64,000 nt of DNA, taken from the NCBI GenBank assembly GCA_032095175.1, contig DAMCZI010000013.1, positions 56,114 through 120,113 of the forward strand, given 5' to 3'. Under the pieces are notes generated by a model. That model was given only the letters and a program-made list of their open reading frames with translations. It was not told the DNA's origin and did not search any database. This DNA is from DAMCZI01 sp032095175 (lineage in GTDB: Bacteria > Bacillota > Clostridia > Clostridiales > Caloramatoraceae). Positions 33,454 to 41,919 of the stretch are shown piece after piece. Each line of letters begins with the position of its first letter. Position 1 is the stretch's first letter. Position numbers and translations under genes: made by a program.

Positions 33454-35469
33454 TCAAATTATATTTATCAAGTATTCTTTCATTTTTTCTTTCTGAATAT
33501 AATTTAAATCACAACCACATAAATGACATTCTTTATTTAAAAAATCTATGTAGTCATCAATAGATACATTTCTTGCTATAAATGCTTTCCTAATCAATTC
33601 TTTTTGGATAACATTATCCTCTCTCATTTCTAATATTTTAATTAACTCATACTCTCCAATACTATTATAATAAGTATATATAGGCTTTTCTGATAAAAAT
33701 TCTGGTGTAATTTTCATATTTGTAAGCAATAAATTTCTAAGTGAAACATTTAATTTCTGAGGGATATGTTCTAGCTTTATAAAAAAATGATACTGCATAT
33801 CAAAAACCATTTTTTTCACCTTATCATGTAATATTAATTCATTGTGCTTTGAAAGTTCATTAATAAAGCAAACTTGTGTATCAGTGCCAGCCTCATTTTC
33901 ATATCCAATGTAGCTTTGATCAAGAACACACAGCTTAATGATTGTAACATAAAACATATTAATTGTACTCTCTGCATATAGAGAATCCAATAATGAACCA
34001 GTCAATGGTTTATGAATATACTCCATAAGTTTATAATACATGTTCTCTGAAAATCGATGCTCAATATTAGATTCCTTGAATGCTTTTATTACTTTCTTTG
34101 TATCTTCCTTCATATTCCCATGGTTATCCCATAATGCTTTTATTACTGTGATATTAATATATTCCCAATCAAATCTAAATGTATATATTGAATAGTAAAT
34201 TATTATATATGAAAATATATATGTGCAATTTTCCTTATTAAGTAATTTAATCATTTCCCCTGCATCAAAATCATTATATGATATTAACTTATCACGTATA
34301 ATGATTGCATAATAATTATTGATTCTCTTTTCTTTTGTTAATTCACCGAATACCTGGACAAATTCATTCTGTGATTTCTTTTCAGTAAATATTTCATCTA
34401 TATTTGCGCGAATTATGTCAAAAATACAAAGCCTACAATACTCTTTATACATATTTTCAGCGTTACTATATCCTTTATATAAATTATTTATCAACTTTTT
34501 TCTGATCTGAATATTTGAATTCTTATAAATACTAATAGTAAGTTCCTTCCAATCAAAACAATCTAATAAATTTTTTTTTTCACCAAGAAACTCCTGTCGA
34601 TAAAATTCTTTGTTAATATGTTCACGTCCATCTAAGCTAGCTCTTTTCATTAGTAATTTTACCAAGTATAGATGTAATTCGCATATAAATCTTTTTAATT
34701 CATCATCAACAGCAAAATACTTTCCATTCAGAATTTTATTCAACAAAACACATTCATATTTAGCATTATAAACCCATGCCACTTGATTTTTTACAATTTT
34801 ATTCTTTTGAATTATTCTATTTATCTCTTTTTCTTTCTTATTGACATATGAATTAAATATCTGAAATATTAAATCGTTATATTTGTTTTGTAGTCCTAAA
34901 TTATTATCTTCTTTAACCGATTCAATTAGGTTTTCTATATCATAGTTCAACAATTCTATAGCTCTAATCGTCATGTGCTCTTTTATTGATTTTTTCATAA
35001 AATTTTTATTAATATCATGAATCACTAATCCATTTCTTTTAATATCAGATACTCTTTTCAGCATTAGAATACTTTGTGTACACTGCCAAAATAAAACTAT
35101 AAATATAATAAAATAAAAAATCACAAATGAATACCATATAAAGTTCATAATTGATATAAATTTTTCTGTAAAATAATTCCCATATATATTTAATATTGGC
35201 TTATATAAAACTTCCAACATAAACAGAATAAGAAAGAAAGGTTTAGAAACAATTCTATCAAAAATTGACACCTTCTTCTTTATATAATATTCTGTTAAAT
35301 TTACACCTAAATACTTTGTTACTGAATCTGGGCTACCTTGGAAGGATGCTACAAACTGATAAAAGGTTAATAAAATACCATATATTGCAATTTGGCCCGC
35401 TACAGTTGTTATATAAGTTGCCTTATCAATATATAACTGATTGTAAACCATATAGTCTAGTATCAAAGA
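33454..35469 (-). CDS. Large membrane protein of unknown function
   Basis: A 671-residue protein. I chose the TTG at 35469 because AGGAGG is ten bases upstream; the earlier in-frame TTG is inside that site. About four membrane helices occupy residues 15-165 (AIYGILLTFYQFVASFQ, FFLILFMLEVLY, IWYSFVIFYFIIFIVLFW). The remaining 500 residues are soluble, helical and lysine-rich, ending near a CHLCGCDLN cluster that may bind a metal. The N-terminal region resembles the 225-residue protein at 24489-25166. I recognise no family. Its position in a defence island and its membrane-plus-long-cytosolic-domain layout make a defence effector or sensor possible, but this is inference. Confidence 0.7.
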   Translation of the reverse strand, partial: SLILDYMVYNQLYIDKATYITTVAGQIAIYGILLTFYQFVASFQGSPDSVTKYLGVNLTEYYIKKKVSIFDRIVSKPFFLILFMLEVLYKPILNIYGNYFTEKFISIMNFIWYSFVIFYFIIFIVLFWQCTQSILMLKRVSDIKRNGLVIHDINKNFMKKSIKEHMTIRAIELLNYDIENLIESVKEDNNLGLQNKYNDLIFQIFNSYVNKKEKEINRIIQKNKIVKNQVAWVYNAKYECVLLNKILNGKYFAVDDELKRFICELHLYLVKLLMKRASLDGREHINKEFYRQEFLGEKKNLLDCFDWKELTISIYKNSNIQIRKKLINNLYKGYSNAENMYKEYCRLCIFDIIRANIDEIFTEKKSQNEFVQVFGELTKEKRINNYYAIIIRDKLISYNDFDAGEMIKLLNKENCTYIFSYIIIYYSIYTFRFDWEYINITVIKALWDNHGNMKEDTKKVIKAFKESNIEHRFSENMYYKLMEYIHKPLTGSLLDSLYAESTINMFYVTIIKLCVLDQSYIGYENEAGTDTQVCFINELSKHNELILHDKVKKMVFDMQYHFFIKLEHIPQKLNVSLRNLLLTNMKITPEFLSEKPIYTYYNSIGEYELIKILEMREDNVIQKELIRKAFIARNVSIDDYIDFLNKECHLCGCDLNYIQKEKMKEYLINII

Positions 35470-35736
35470 AAAATCTCCTCCTCTCAATCCTCCAAAATTT
35501 ATTATCTCTCACAATATTTCTATACTTCTTCCACGATCACCAAAGAAAGAGTGTAGGATAAATTTAAGACTGATATTGCATAAAGCAACTTATTTTTTTA
35601 CTTTTGGATATTATATAACCATATGTGCTTTCAATATACATCTGTATCATTTATAGATAACCATTTCGTTTTCTCAGCTATCTTAACAAGAGCAATTTTT
35701 CTATCGCTCTTGTTATATTTACATTAATATATTTAC
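35470..35736. other. Gene-free region with one hairpin
   Basis: AT-rich. The only structure I see is AACAAGAGC (35685-35693) pairing with GCTCTTGTT (35706-35714), a 9-bp stem without a good T tract, possibly a weak terminator for the yraN unit. Confidence 0.4.
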
Positions 35737-35811
35737 TTACTTTTCATAGGATAAAAATACAACCACTTCTACGTGCCCCGTCTTTGGAAACATATCTCTA
35801 TAATTAACCTT
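35737..35811 (-). pseudogene. 3'-end fragment of an RlmD/RumA-type rRNA methyltransferase
   Basis: Directly after the yraN stop codon the same frame continues for 24 sense codons, KVNYRDMFPKTGHVEVVVFL, then a few residues and TAA at 35739. RDMFPKTGHVEVVV matches the conserved C-terminal block of TrmA/RlmD enzymes (D-M-F-P-x-T-x-HVE-V-V). Nothing else of the gene is present. It marks a breakpoint where the defence island meets the core chromosome. Confidence 0.6.
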
Positions 35812-36174
35812 CTATTCAAACGCATCCTTTATCAACACAACCGATTTCAACTCATTTCTCCCATCCACAATCACTTCCACCACATCAAATCTCACAAAGC
35901 TATCAACCATCCTCTTCTTAGCCATATAAAGATTTGCAACATTCTTTATCCTGCATTGCTTGTACCCATCAACCGATTCTCTTGGGAAACCGAAACCAAT
36001 GCTTTTTCTTGTTTTTACCTCAATGAATACAAGATACTTTCCTTCCTTAGCAATGATATCTATTTCGCCAAATCTGGTTCTAAAGTTCCTTTGGAGTATT
36101 TTATAGCCGTTGTCCATTAAATATTTATTTGCAGCATCTTCGCCTAGAAAACCTATTTCTTTTTTGCCAGACAT
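35812..36174 (-). CDS. yraN: YraN/UPF0102 family endonuclease-like protein
   Basis: A 120-residue protein with a restriction-endonuclease-like fold. Family motifs: GFLGEDAANKYLMDNGYKIL, then GEIDIIAKEG and LVFIEVKTRKS, which hold the E-D-ExK residues of the fold. Biochemical role unproven; it is commonly next to rnhB in Firmicutes, as here. It is the last core gene before the island; in many clostridia yifB and dprA follow yraN, but here an rRNA methyltransferase scrap does. Confidence 0.9.
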   Translation of the reverse strand: MSGKKEIGFLGEDAANKYLMDNGYKILQRNFRTRFGEIDIIAKEGKYLVFIEVKTRKSIGFGFPRESVDGYKQCRIKNVANLYMAKKRMVDSFVRFDVVEVIVDGRNELKSVVLIKDAFE

Positions 36175-36220
36175 AAATAAACCCCTTTTTATATAGTTTT
36201 AGTTTATTAATCCATATTTC

Positions 36221-36988
36221 CTATATAAAATTCTTTATAAAGGTTCTTCTGTGGTGTTCACATGGTCCGTATTCTTTTATGGCATCTGTGTGCTCTTTGG
36301 TTCCGTAACCCTTATTGCTCTCGAAATGATATTGAGGGTATTTTGTTGAGAGTATATCCATGTATTCGTCCCTTTTAACCTTGGCTATGATTGATGCAGC
36401 ACCGATTGATATTGATGTATCATCGCCTTTAATTATACCTGTCTGAGGTATATCAACATCCTCTAGCCTTAAGGCGTCAATTAGTATGTACTGAGGCTTT
36501 ATTTTTAGGCCCTGTATTGCTCTTTTCATTGCAAGTTTTGTTGCGTTTAGGATATTTAGGGTGTCAATTTCTTCAACGGATGCACTGGCTATGCAGTAGC
36601 ATAGGCAGTCTTCACAAATCTTTTTAGAAAGCTCTTCTCTCTTTTCCTTTGAAAGCTTTTTTGAATCCCTTACTCCATATATATCCTTGTAGGGATTTAG
36701 TATGACTGCTGCTGCATAGACTGGACCTGCTAGAGGACCTCTTCCTACTTCGTCTATGCCGGCAATATACTCATATCCATGGGATAGAAGTTCAAGTTCA
36801 TATTTTTTTCTTTTGTTGTGCTCTTCTTTCATTTTGTTAAGCTTTTCAAAGGCTCTTTCAGTTTTAGAAATCAGGTTCTGTACACCTTTTCTGCTGTCAG
36901 ACTTGTATTCCTCTTTTAGTGTTTGAAGCTCTTCATATGTACAGTTTTCCAACTGTTCTTTTATATATTTTATTGGTTTCTCTTCCAT
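36221..36988 (-). CDS. rnhB: Ribonuclease HII
   Basis: A 255-residue enzyme removing ribonucleotides and RNA primers from DNA. The catalytic Asp-Glu are in AGIDEVGRGPLAGPV, with further acidic residues in YGVRDSKKLS and LIDALRLEDVDIPQ. The end FESNKGYGTKEHTDAI is typical. The N-terminal 75 residues (ENCTYEELQTLKEEYKSDSR) are the Firmicute extension. The ATG at 36988 is chosen because GGGGGATAAT precedes it. It follows rbgA by 12 bases. Confidence 0.95.
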   Translation of the reverse strand: MEEKPIKYIKEQLENCTYEELQTLKEEYKSDSRKGVQNLISKTERAFEKLNKMKEEHNKRKKYELELLSHGYEYIAGIDEVGRGPLAGPVYAAAVILNPYKDIYGVRDSKKLSKEKREELSKKICEDCLCYCIASASVEEIDTLNILNATKLAMKRAIQGLKIKPQYILIDALRLEDVDIPQTGIIKGDDTSISIGAASIIAKVKRDEYMDILSTKYPQYHFESNKGYGTKEHTDAIKEYGPCEHHRRTFIKNFI

Positions 36989-37000
36989 ATTATCCCCCAA

Positions 37001-37846
37001 TTACTCCCCTGGCTTTTCCAAGCTTATCTTTCCTAATCTTCCGGATCTATAGTCATCCAAGATTATTGTTGCAGTTCTTAGTGTGTCGATTTCTCCACCG
37101 GATATGATGCAGCCTCTTCTTTTGCCGATATTCATCATGTTTTCAAGTGGGTCTTCACTTATGGTTATCTTGTATCTGTCTATTAATGCAGATGGTTTTA
37201 TTATTGACATCTCCTGTATGAATTTAAACGCTAGTTCTTCGGTGTCTAAGATTTCATCCTTTATTGCCCTTGTAAAGGCTAGGTGAAGGGCAACCTTTTC
37301 GTCATCAAATTTTGGCCATAGTATTCCTGGAGTATCCATGAGTTCGAATTCCTTGTTTACCTTTACCCATTGCTTGCTTCTTGTAACTCCTGGTTTGTCG
37401 CCTGTTGCAGTTATTGAACGGGAGGATATTCTGTTTATAAAAGAGGACTTGCCTACGTTTGGTATTCCTGCTACCATTGCTCTTACCGGCTGTCCAATGA
37501 TTCCTCTGGCGGCCTTCCTTTCGAACTTTTCTTTAACTGCTTCCCTTACAACTGGGTATATTTTTGATATGTTCTTTCCTGATATTGAATCTACTCCAAT
37601 TGCTCCAATGCCTTTGGATTGAAAATATTTAATCCATTCTCTGGTGACTGATTCCTCTGCAAGGTCATATTTGTTTAAAAGTACAACTCTTGGCTTATTT
37701 TGAAAAAGACTGTCCATATCTGGATTTCTGCTGCTTTCAGGTATTCTGGCATCTAAAAGCTCTATTACTACATCTATCATTTTTAAGGATTCTAATATCT
37801 GTCTTTTTGTTTTTGCCATATGGCCTGGATACCATTGTATAATCAT
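37001..37846 (-). CDS. rbgA: Ribosome biogenesis GTPase RbgA (YlqF)
   Basis: A 281-residue circularly permuted GTPase needed for late 50S assembly (L16 incorporation). The permuted order is visible: G4 NKYD near residue 58, then G1 GIPNVGKSSF near 128, then G3 DTPGI near 173. It opens IIQWYPGHMAKTKRQ, a family hallmark carrying the His used for K+-stimulated hydrolysis. It is first of the rbgA-rnhB-yraN run and separated from rplS by a palindromic element. Confidence 0.95.
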   Translation of the reverse strand: MIIQWYPGHMAKTKRQILESLKMIDVVIELLDARIPESSRNPDMDSLFQNKPRVVLLNKYDLAEESVTREWIKYFQSKGIGAIGVDSISGKNISKIYPVVREAVKEKFERKAARGIIGQPVRAMVAGIPNVGKSSFINRISSRSITATGDKPGVTRSKQWVKVNKEFELMDTPGILWPKFDDEKVALHLAFTRAIKDEILDTEELAFKFIQEMSIIKPSALIDRYKITISEDPLENMMNIGKRRGCIISGGEIDTLRTATIILDDYRSGRLGKISLEKPGE

Positions 37847-37989
37847 TTGTTTTCTTCCTCTCTGTGATTTACTAAATATATTATACTACAAAATTGTTTA
37901 TATCAAACATGTTAGGCTGGAAAGGTATAAATAGACTTTAATTTATGTTTTTTAATAATTGTTTTTGTGATTTAAAAGGGATTTGGCTG

Positions 37990-38082
37990 GGTAACAGGCA
38001 CTTGAGTTATGAGTTATTTATGAAAGTTTGATATAAAAAGCTGGTTTGGGTTAAATAACTCATAACTCAAGAGCCTGTCACC
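37990..38082. repeat. REP-like long palindrome
   Basis: Two 30-base arms, starting GGTAACAGGCACTTGAG (37990) and ending TCAAGAGCCTGTCACC (38082), are complementary at 28 of 30 positions around a 33-base loop. It lies between rbgA and rplS, is non-coding, and is followed by GAGTTTTT. It looks like a palindromic mobile repeat. Confidence 0.7.
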
Positions 38083-38101
38083 GAGTTTTTATTGTATATA
38101 A

Positions 38102-38128
38102 AAGAAAAAGGACTGTATAATACAGTCC
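38102..38128 (-). terminator. Terminator after rplS
   Basis: GGACTGTA (38110-38117) pairs perfectly with TACAGTCC (38121-38128) around a 3-base loop and is followed on the minus strand by CTTTTTCTTTT. It starts two bases beyond the rplS stop. Confidence 0.85.
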
Positions 38129-38129
38129 A

Positions 38130-38477
38130 TTATCTTACGATTAATTCTTTTACCTTTGCAGCCTTTCCTACTCTTGCTCTTAGGTAGTAAAGCTTTGCTC
38201 TTCTTACTTTACCTCTTCTTACTACTTCAACCTTATCAACGTTTGGTGAGTGAACAGGAAATGTTCTTTCAACACCTACGCCGTAAGCTACTCTTCTTAC
38301 AGTAAAGGTTTCTCTAACTCCACCATTCTGTCTCTTAAGAACGATACCTTCGAAAATCTGTATTCTTTCTCTAGTTCCTTCTTTTACCTTCACGTGAACC
38401 TTTACGGTGTCACCAACATGAAATACTGGAAGGTCTTTCTTCATTTCATCAGCTTCAATAGCCTTTATTATATCCAT
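38130..38477 (-). CDS. rplS: 50S ribosomal protein L19
   Basis: A 115-residue ribosomal protein at the 30S-50S interface. Typical features: VFHVGDTVKVHVKVKEG, FEGIVLKRQNGGVRETFTVRR, VGVERTFPVHSP and RRAKLYYLR. The start at 38477 (MDIIKAIEAD) follows GGAAGGAGGTAAGAA and matches the family length; a longer in-frame extension would run through the leader RNA. It has its own promoter and leader, separate from trmD. Confidence 0.97.
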   Translation of the reverse strand: MDIIKAIEADEMKKDLPVFHVGDTVKVHVKVKEGTRERIQIFEGIVLKRQNGGVRETFTVRRVAYGVGVERTFPVHSPNVDKVEVVRRGKVRRAKLYYLRARVGKAAKVKELIVR

Positions 38478-38547
38478 ATTTCTTACCTCCTTCCCACTTA
38501 GACGTTCATGCAGATCAATGCTACAGAGGAACGGCCGTAATAACACA
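38478..38547 (-). ncRNA. Probable L19 leader (ribosomal protein autoregulatory RNA)
   Basis: About 70 bases between promoter and rplS start. In the RNA, CGTTC pairs with GAACG across a stem-loop that also holds GCA/TGC, followed by GUCUAAGUGGGAAGGAGG, which I recall as the conserved end of the Firmicute L19 leader (Rfam L19_leader). Expected to bind L19 and shut off translation. Confidence 0.55.
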
Positions 38548-38553
38548 TTCATT

Positions 38554-38582
38554 ATTATATCATCATAAAATGATATTTGCAA
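38554..38582 (-). promoter_or_regulatory. Promoter of rplS
   Basis: -35 TTGCAA (38582-38577), 17-base spacer, -10 TATAAT (38559-38554), just past the trmD stop and directly upstream of the L19 leader. Confidence 0.7.
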
Positions 38583-38585
38583 CAA

Positions 38586-39320
38586 TTATTTGCCCATATT
38601 TGCCTTGATTTCAGCAAGGATTTTCTTGTCTTCCTTAGTAAAGTTGAAATCCTTTAACATATCGGGGCGTCTTTCCATAGTGATCTTTAGGGATTGGTAG
38701 CGTCTCCATTTTTTTATGTTCTCATGATGTCCGGATAATAATACATCAGGGACTCTCATATCTCTAAATTCCTCGGGTCTTGTATACTGTGGATACTCTA
38801 AAAGTCCTGAGTAGAAGGATTCTTCCTCATAGCTTTCATTTGTGGATAGTACACCAGGTATTAGCCTTGAAACAGCATCTATTATAACCATACAGGCTAA
38901 TTCTCCACCAGTTAATACAAAATCCCCTATTGAGATTTCTCTATCAACTAGAGGCATTATCCTCTCATCTATTCCCTCATAATGTCCGCATATCATAGCT
39001 ATGTTATCCATTGAGGATAATTCCTTTGCTATGCTCTGGTTGAATTTTTGACCCCTTGGAGAGAGCATAATTGTATAGGGCTTTTTTCCTCTAAGGTTAA
39101 CTACTGCATCCATTGTATTATAGACAGGTTCAGCCTGCATAACCATGCCGTAACCGCCTCCATATGGATAGTCATCAACCTTCTTATGCTTGTCGTTTGT
39201 ATAATCCCTTATATTGATAGGATTAATATCTATTATTCCCTTTTCCCTTGCCCTCTTAATTATGCTGTGGTTAAAAACATCGAACATCTCTGGAAACAAT
39301 GTTAATACATCAAATATCAT
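38586..39320 (-). CDS. trmD: tRNA (guanine37-N1)-methyltransferase TrmD
   Basis: A 244-residue SPOUT-class enzyme methylating G37 next to the anticodon and preventing frameshifts. Knot and active-site motifs: IMLSPRGQKFNQ, MICGHYEGIDERI and EISIGDFVLTGGELA, plus the C-terminal domain with VPDVLLSGHHENI. Dimeric and cytosolic. Its start overlaps the rimM stop by four bases. Confidence 0.97.
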   Translation of the reverse strand: MIFDVLTLFPEMFDVFNHSIIKRAREKGIIDINPINIRDYTNDKHKKVDDYPYGGGYGMVMQAEPVYNTMDAVVNLRGKKPYTIMLSPRGQKFNQSIAKELSSMDNIAMICGHYEGIDERIMPLVDREISIGDFVLTGGELACMVIIDAVSRLIPGVLSTNESYEEESFYSGLLEYPQYTRPEEFRDMRVPDVLLSGHHENIKKWRRYQSLKITMERRPDMLKDFNFTKEDKKILAEIKANMGK

Positions 39321-39823
39321 ATCAATCCCTCTAAAAGTGTTATAATCATTTTATTGTTTTCTAAATCTATATTTTTGATTACATCCTTTATTGCTGGAAT
39401 CAAAAATGTGCTTTCATCTTCTCTTTTTATTTCATAGACATCATTACTACCTGTTGAAAACACAGAAGAAACACTTCCAAGAAGCTGTCCTTCCTCTGTA
39501 AATACATCAAGTCCAACTAAATCTGCAATAAAGTATGAGTCTTCAGGAAGCTTAACAGCATTCTCTCTATCTACATATATGTATTGCTTTTTATATTCAA
39601 TGGCAGCATTCATGTCTTCAATTCCATTTAGTTTAAGAATTACAAGTTCACCTGAGTATTTAACACCATTAACGTCAAATTTTTTGTATTCATTACCTGA
39701 TTTAATGTAAAGAAACTTAAGCTTGCTGAATCTTTTAAGATTGTCTGTCAAGGGAAATACCTTAAACTCTCCCTTAACCCCATGTGTGTTTATTATTTGC
39801 CCTACTTTTAAATATTGTAGCAT
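39317..39823 (-). CDS. rimM: Ribosome maturation factor RimM
   Basis: A 168-residue 30S assembly factor with the RimM domain (VGQIINTHGVKGEFKVFPLTDN) and a C-terminal PRC barrel (DLVGLDVFTEEGQLLGSV). It binds S19 and the 16S head. Translationally coupled to trmD; separated from khpA by a terminator and an inverted-repeat element. Confidence 0.95.
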   Translation of the reverse strand: MLQYLKVGQIINTHGVKGEFKVFPLTDNLKRFSKLKFLYIKSGNEYKKFDVNGVKYSGELVILKLNGIEDMNAAIEYKKQYIYVDRENAVKLPEDSYFIADLVGLDVFTEEGQLLGSVSSVFSTGSNDVYEIKREDESTFLIPAIKDVIKNIDLENNKMIITLLEGLI

Positions 39824-39870
39824 GAAACCACCCTTTAAATTTATATCAAATTTGTACGCATAATATATAT

Positions 39871-39969
39871 TGCAAAAATTCTATTACATTTCATCTTCAC
39901 AAACATCCTAAAGTTGAACCAATGCAGCAGGGCCGTTTATAAAGATCAAATGTAAGAATTTTGATGCAG
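39871..39969. repeat. Intergenic inverted-repeat family, copy A
   Basis: Arms TGCAAAAATTCTATTACATTT and its near complement ending AAATGTAAGAATTTTGATGCA frame a loop with AACATCCTAAAG, GAACCAATGCAGCAGGGC. The same design occurs at 46813, 51886, 56547 and 56648. Confidence 0.75.
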
Positions 39970-40006
39970 CATATATATGTACATAATAATATTCTATCTA
40001 TTATAT

Positions 40007-40036
40007 AAGAAGAGTTAGGATAGCCTAACTCTTCTT
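40007..40036 (-). terminator. Terminator after khpA
   Basis: AAGAAGAGTTAGG and CCTAACTCTTCTT are perfect 13-base arms around a 4-base loop; the stop codon of khpA lies in the stem. T/A-rich tail on the minus strand. Confidence 0.75.
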
Positions 40037-40262
40037 ATATTATCTCAACTACTACTCTTTTATTCTCTTTTGTAGCAGCTGCCTTTACGACAGTTCTTAT
40101 TGCCTTTGCAATTCTTCCCTGTCTTCCTATAACTTTTCCCATATCTTCAGGAGCAACCTTCAATTCAACAATGATTGATTGTTCTCCTGCAATCTCATTT
40201 ACCTTTACAGCATCCGGGTTATCCACTAATGCCTTTGCAATGACCTCTACAAGTTCTCGCAC
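40035..40262 (-). CDS. khpA: KH-domain RNA-binding protein KhpA (YlqC)
   Basis: A 75-residue single-KH-domain protein. The RNA-binding GxxG loop is GKVIGRQGRIAKAIR. The GTG at 40262 (reading VRELVEVIAKALV) is chosen because GGAGGTG is eight bases upstream and the result matches the usual 75-residue length. Members pair with KhpB (Jag) to bind RNAs and affect cell elongation and division. It lies 17 bases after rpsP. Confidence 0.93.
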   Translation of the reverse strand: MRELVEVIAKALVDNPDAVKVNEIAGEQSIIVELKVAPEDMGKVIGRQGRIAKAIRTVVKAAATKENKRVVVEII

Positions 40263-40279
40263 GGTAAATGCACCTCCAG

Positions 40280-40525
40280 TTATTCGATTATACCAGCTTT
40301 CTTGAAAATTCTCTTTACAGTTTCTGATGGTTGTGCGCCATCCTTCATCCACTGCTTAGCCTTTTCAGCATCTATCTTAATATCTGCTGGTTCAACTATT
40401 GGATTATAATAGCCTAATTCTTCGATGAACTTTCCATCTCTTGGAGATCTTGAATCAGCTACTACAACTCTGTAGAAAGGAGCCTTCTTAGCACCCATTC
40501 TTCTTAATCTTATCTTTACTGCCAT
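40280..40525 (-). CDS. rpsP: 30S ribosomal protein S16
   Basis: An 81-residue 30S assembly protein: VKIRLRRMGAKKAPFYRVVVADSR, then GKFIEELGYYNP and the C-terminal QPSETVKRIFKKAG. Standard length. AGGAGGTG precedes the ATG. Cotranscribed with ffh upstream and khpA downstream. Confidence 0.97.
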   Translation of the reverse strand: MAVKIRLRRMGAKKAPFYRVVVADSRSPRDGKFIEELGYYNPIVEPADIKIDAEKAKQWMKDGAQPSETVKRIFKKAGIIE

Positions 40526-40564
40526 GTTGTTTTCACCTCCTTACTTAAGTCAAATCTATAATGT

Positions 40565-41905
40565 TTATTTAAAGAAAGGAAATTTAAATTTGCCCTTCTT
40601 AGGATTCTTAGCCATATCGCCAAATTGCTTCATCATTTTTTTTGATTGCTCAAAGCCTGAAAGAAGTTTGTTTACAGCTTGTATTGATGTACCTGAACCC
40701 TTTGCAATTCTCTTCTTTCTGCTTGCATTTATTATTGATGGGTTAATTCTTTCCTGCCTTGTCATGGATTTTATGATAGCTTCTGAATGTGCAATTTCCT
40801 TTTCGTCTATCTGTACATCCCCAAGCTTTGCAGCATCAAGTCCTGGAATCATCTTCATTATATCCTTAAGTGGTCCCATCTTCTTCATCTGCTGCATCTG
40901 ATCAAGGAAATCCTCAAGTGTAAACTGTGCTGTCATCATCTTTTGCTGAAGTTCTTCTGCCTTCTTTTCATCAAAGGCTTCCTGGGCCTTCTCAATAAGA
41001 CTTAGAACATCACCCATACCAAGAATTCTTGATGCCATTCTATCCGGATGGAAAACCTCTAAATCGGTAAGCTTTTCACCCATACCTACAAACTTAATTG
41101 GTTTACCTGTAACAGCTCTAACAGAAATCGCTGCTCCACCTCTGGTATCACCATCAAGCTTTGTAAGTATTACACCTGTTATATCAAGAATGTTGTTAAA
41201 CTGATCTGCTACGTTAACAGCATCCTGACCTGTCATGGAATCAACTACAAGAAGTATTTCATTGGGTGCTACAGTACCTTTAATGTTCTTTAGCTCATCC
41301 ATTAATTCATTATCTATATGAAGTCTTCCTGCAGTATCTATTATTACATAATCTCTTGATGTCTTCTTTGCGTTTTCAATACCAGCCCTTGCAATATCAA
41401 CGGGGCTTGTTTTATCGCCAAGAGTGAACACAGGCACATCTATTTGGCTTCCTAAAACCTGAAGCTGCTTTATTGCTGCTGGTCTATATATATCCCCTGC
41501 AACAAGCAGAGGCTTTTTATTGTGCTTTTTCAAATGAAGGGCCAGCTTTCCAGCCATTGTTGTTTTACCTGCACCCTGAAGTCCGACGAACATTATTACT
41601 GTTGGTGGCTGATTGGAAATGTTAAGCTTACTTTCTGTATTTCCCATCAGGCCTATCAGTTCATCGTTAACTATTTTTATAACCTGCTGTGCAGGTGTCA
41701 GGCTTTCCATTACCTCCTGACCAACAGCTCTTGAGTTTATACTGTTTATAAAGTCTTTTACAACTTTATAGTTTACGTCAGCCTCAAGAAGGGCTATCTT
41801 AACTTCCCTCATGGCTTCTTTTACGTCTTTTTCTGTAAGTTTTCCCTTACCCCTTAATTTTTTAAAGGTCTCCTGGAGTTTTGAAGACAAACCTTCAAAA
41901 GCCAT
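40565..41905 (-). CDS. ffh: Signal recognition particle protein Ffh
   Basis: The 446-residue SRP54 homologue that binds 4.5S/6S RNA and signal sequences. N domain 1-100; GTPase G domain with GLQGAGKTTMAGKLA, DTAGRLHIDNEL and TKLDGDTRGG; a methionine-rich M domain from about 300 (QQKMMTAQFTLEDFLDQMQQMKKMG) with the RNA-binding SRKKRIAKGSGTS. Fourteen bases after ylxM, its usual partner. Confidence 0.97.
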   Translation of the reverse strand: MAFEGLSSKLQETFKKLRGKGKLTEKDVKEAMREVKIALLEADVNYKVVKDFINSINSRAVGQEVMESLTPAQQVIKIVNDELIGLMGNTESKLNISNQPPTVIMFVGLQGAGKTTMAGKLALHLKKHNKKPLLVAGDIYRPAAIKQLQVLGSQIDVPVFTLGDKTSPVDIARAGIENAKKTSRDYVIIDTAGRLHIDNELMDELKNIKGTVAPNEILLVVDSMTGQDAVNVADQFNNILDITGVILTKLDGDTRGGAAISVRAVTGKPIKFVGMGEKLTDLEVFHPDRMASRILGMGDVLSLIEKAQEAFDEKKAEELQQKMMTAQFTLEDFLDQMQQMKKMGPLKDIMKMIPGLDAAKLGDVQIDEKEIAHSEAIIKSMTRQERINPSIINASRKKRIAKGSGTSIQAVNKLLSGFEQSKKMMKQFGDMAKNPKKGKFKFPFFK

Positions 41906-41919
41906 AAACAGTCCTCCTA

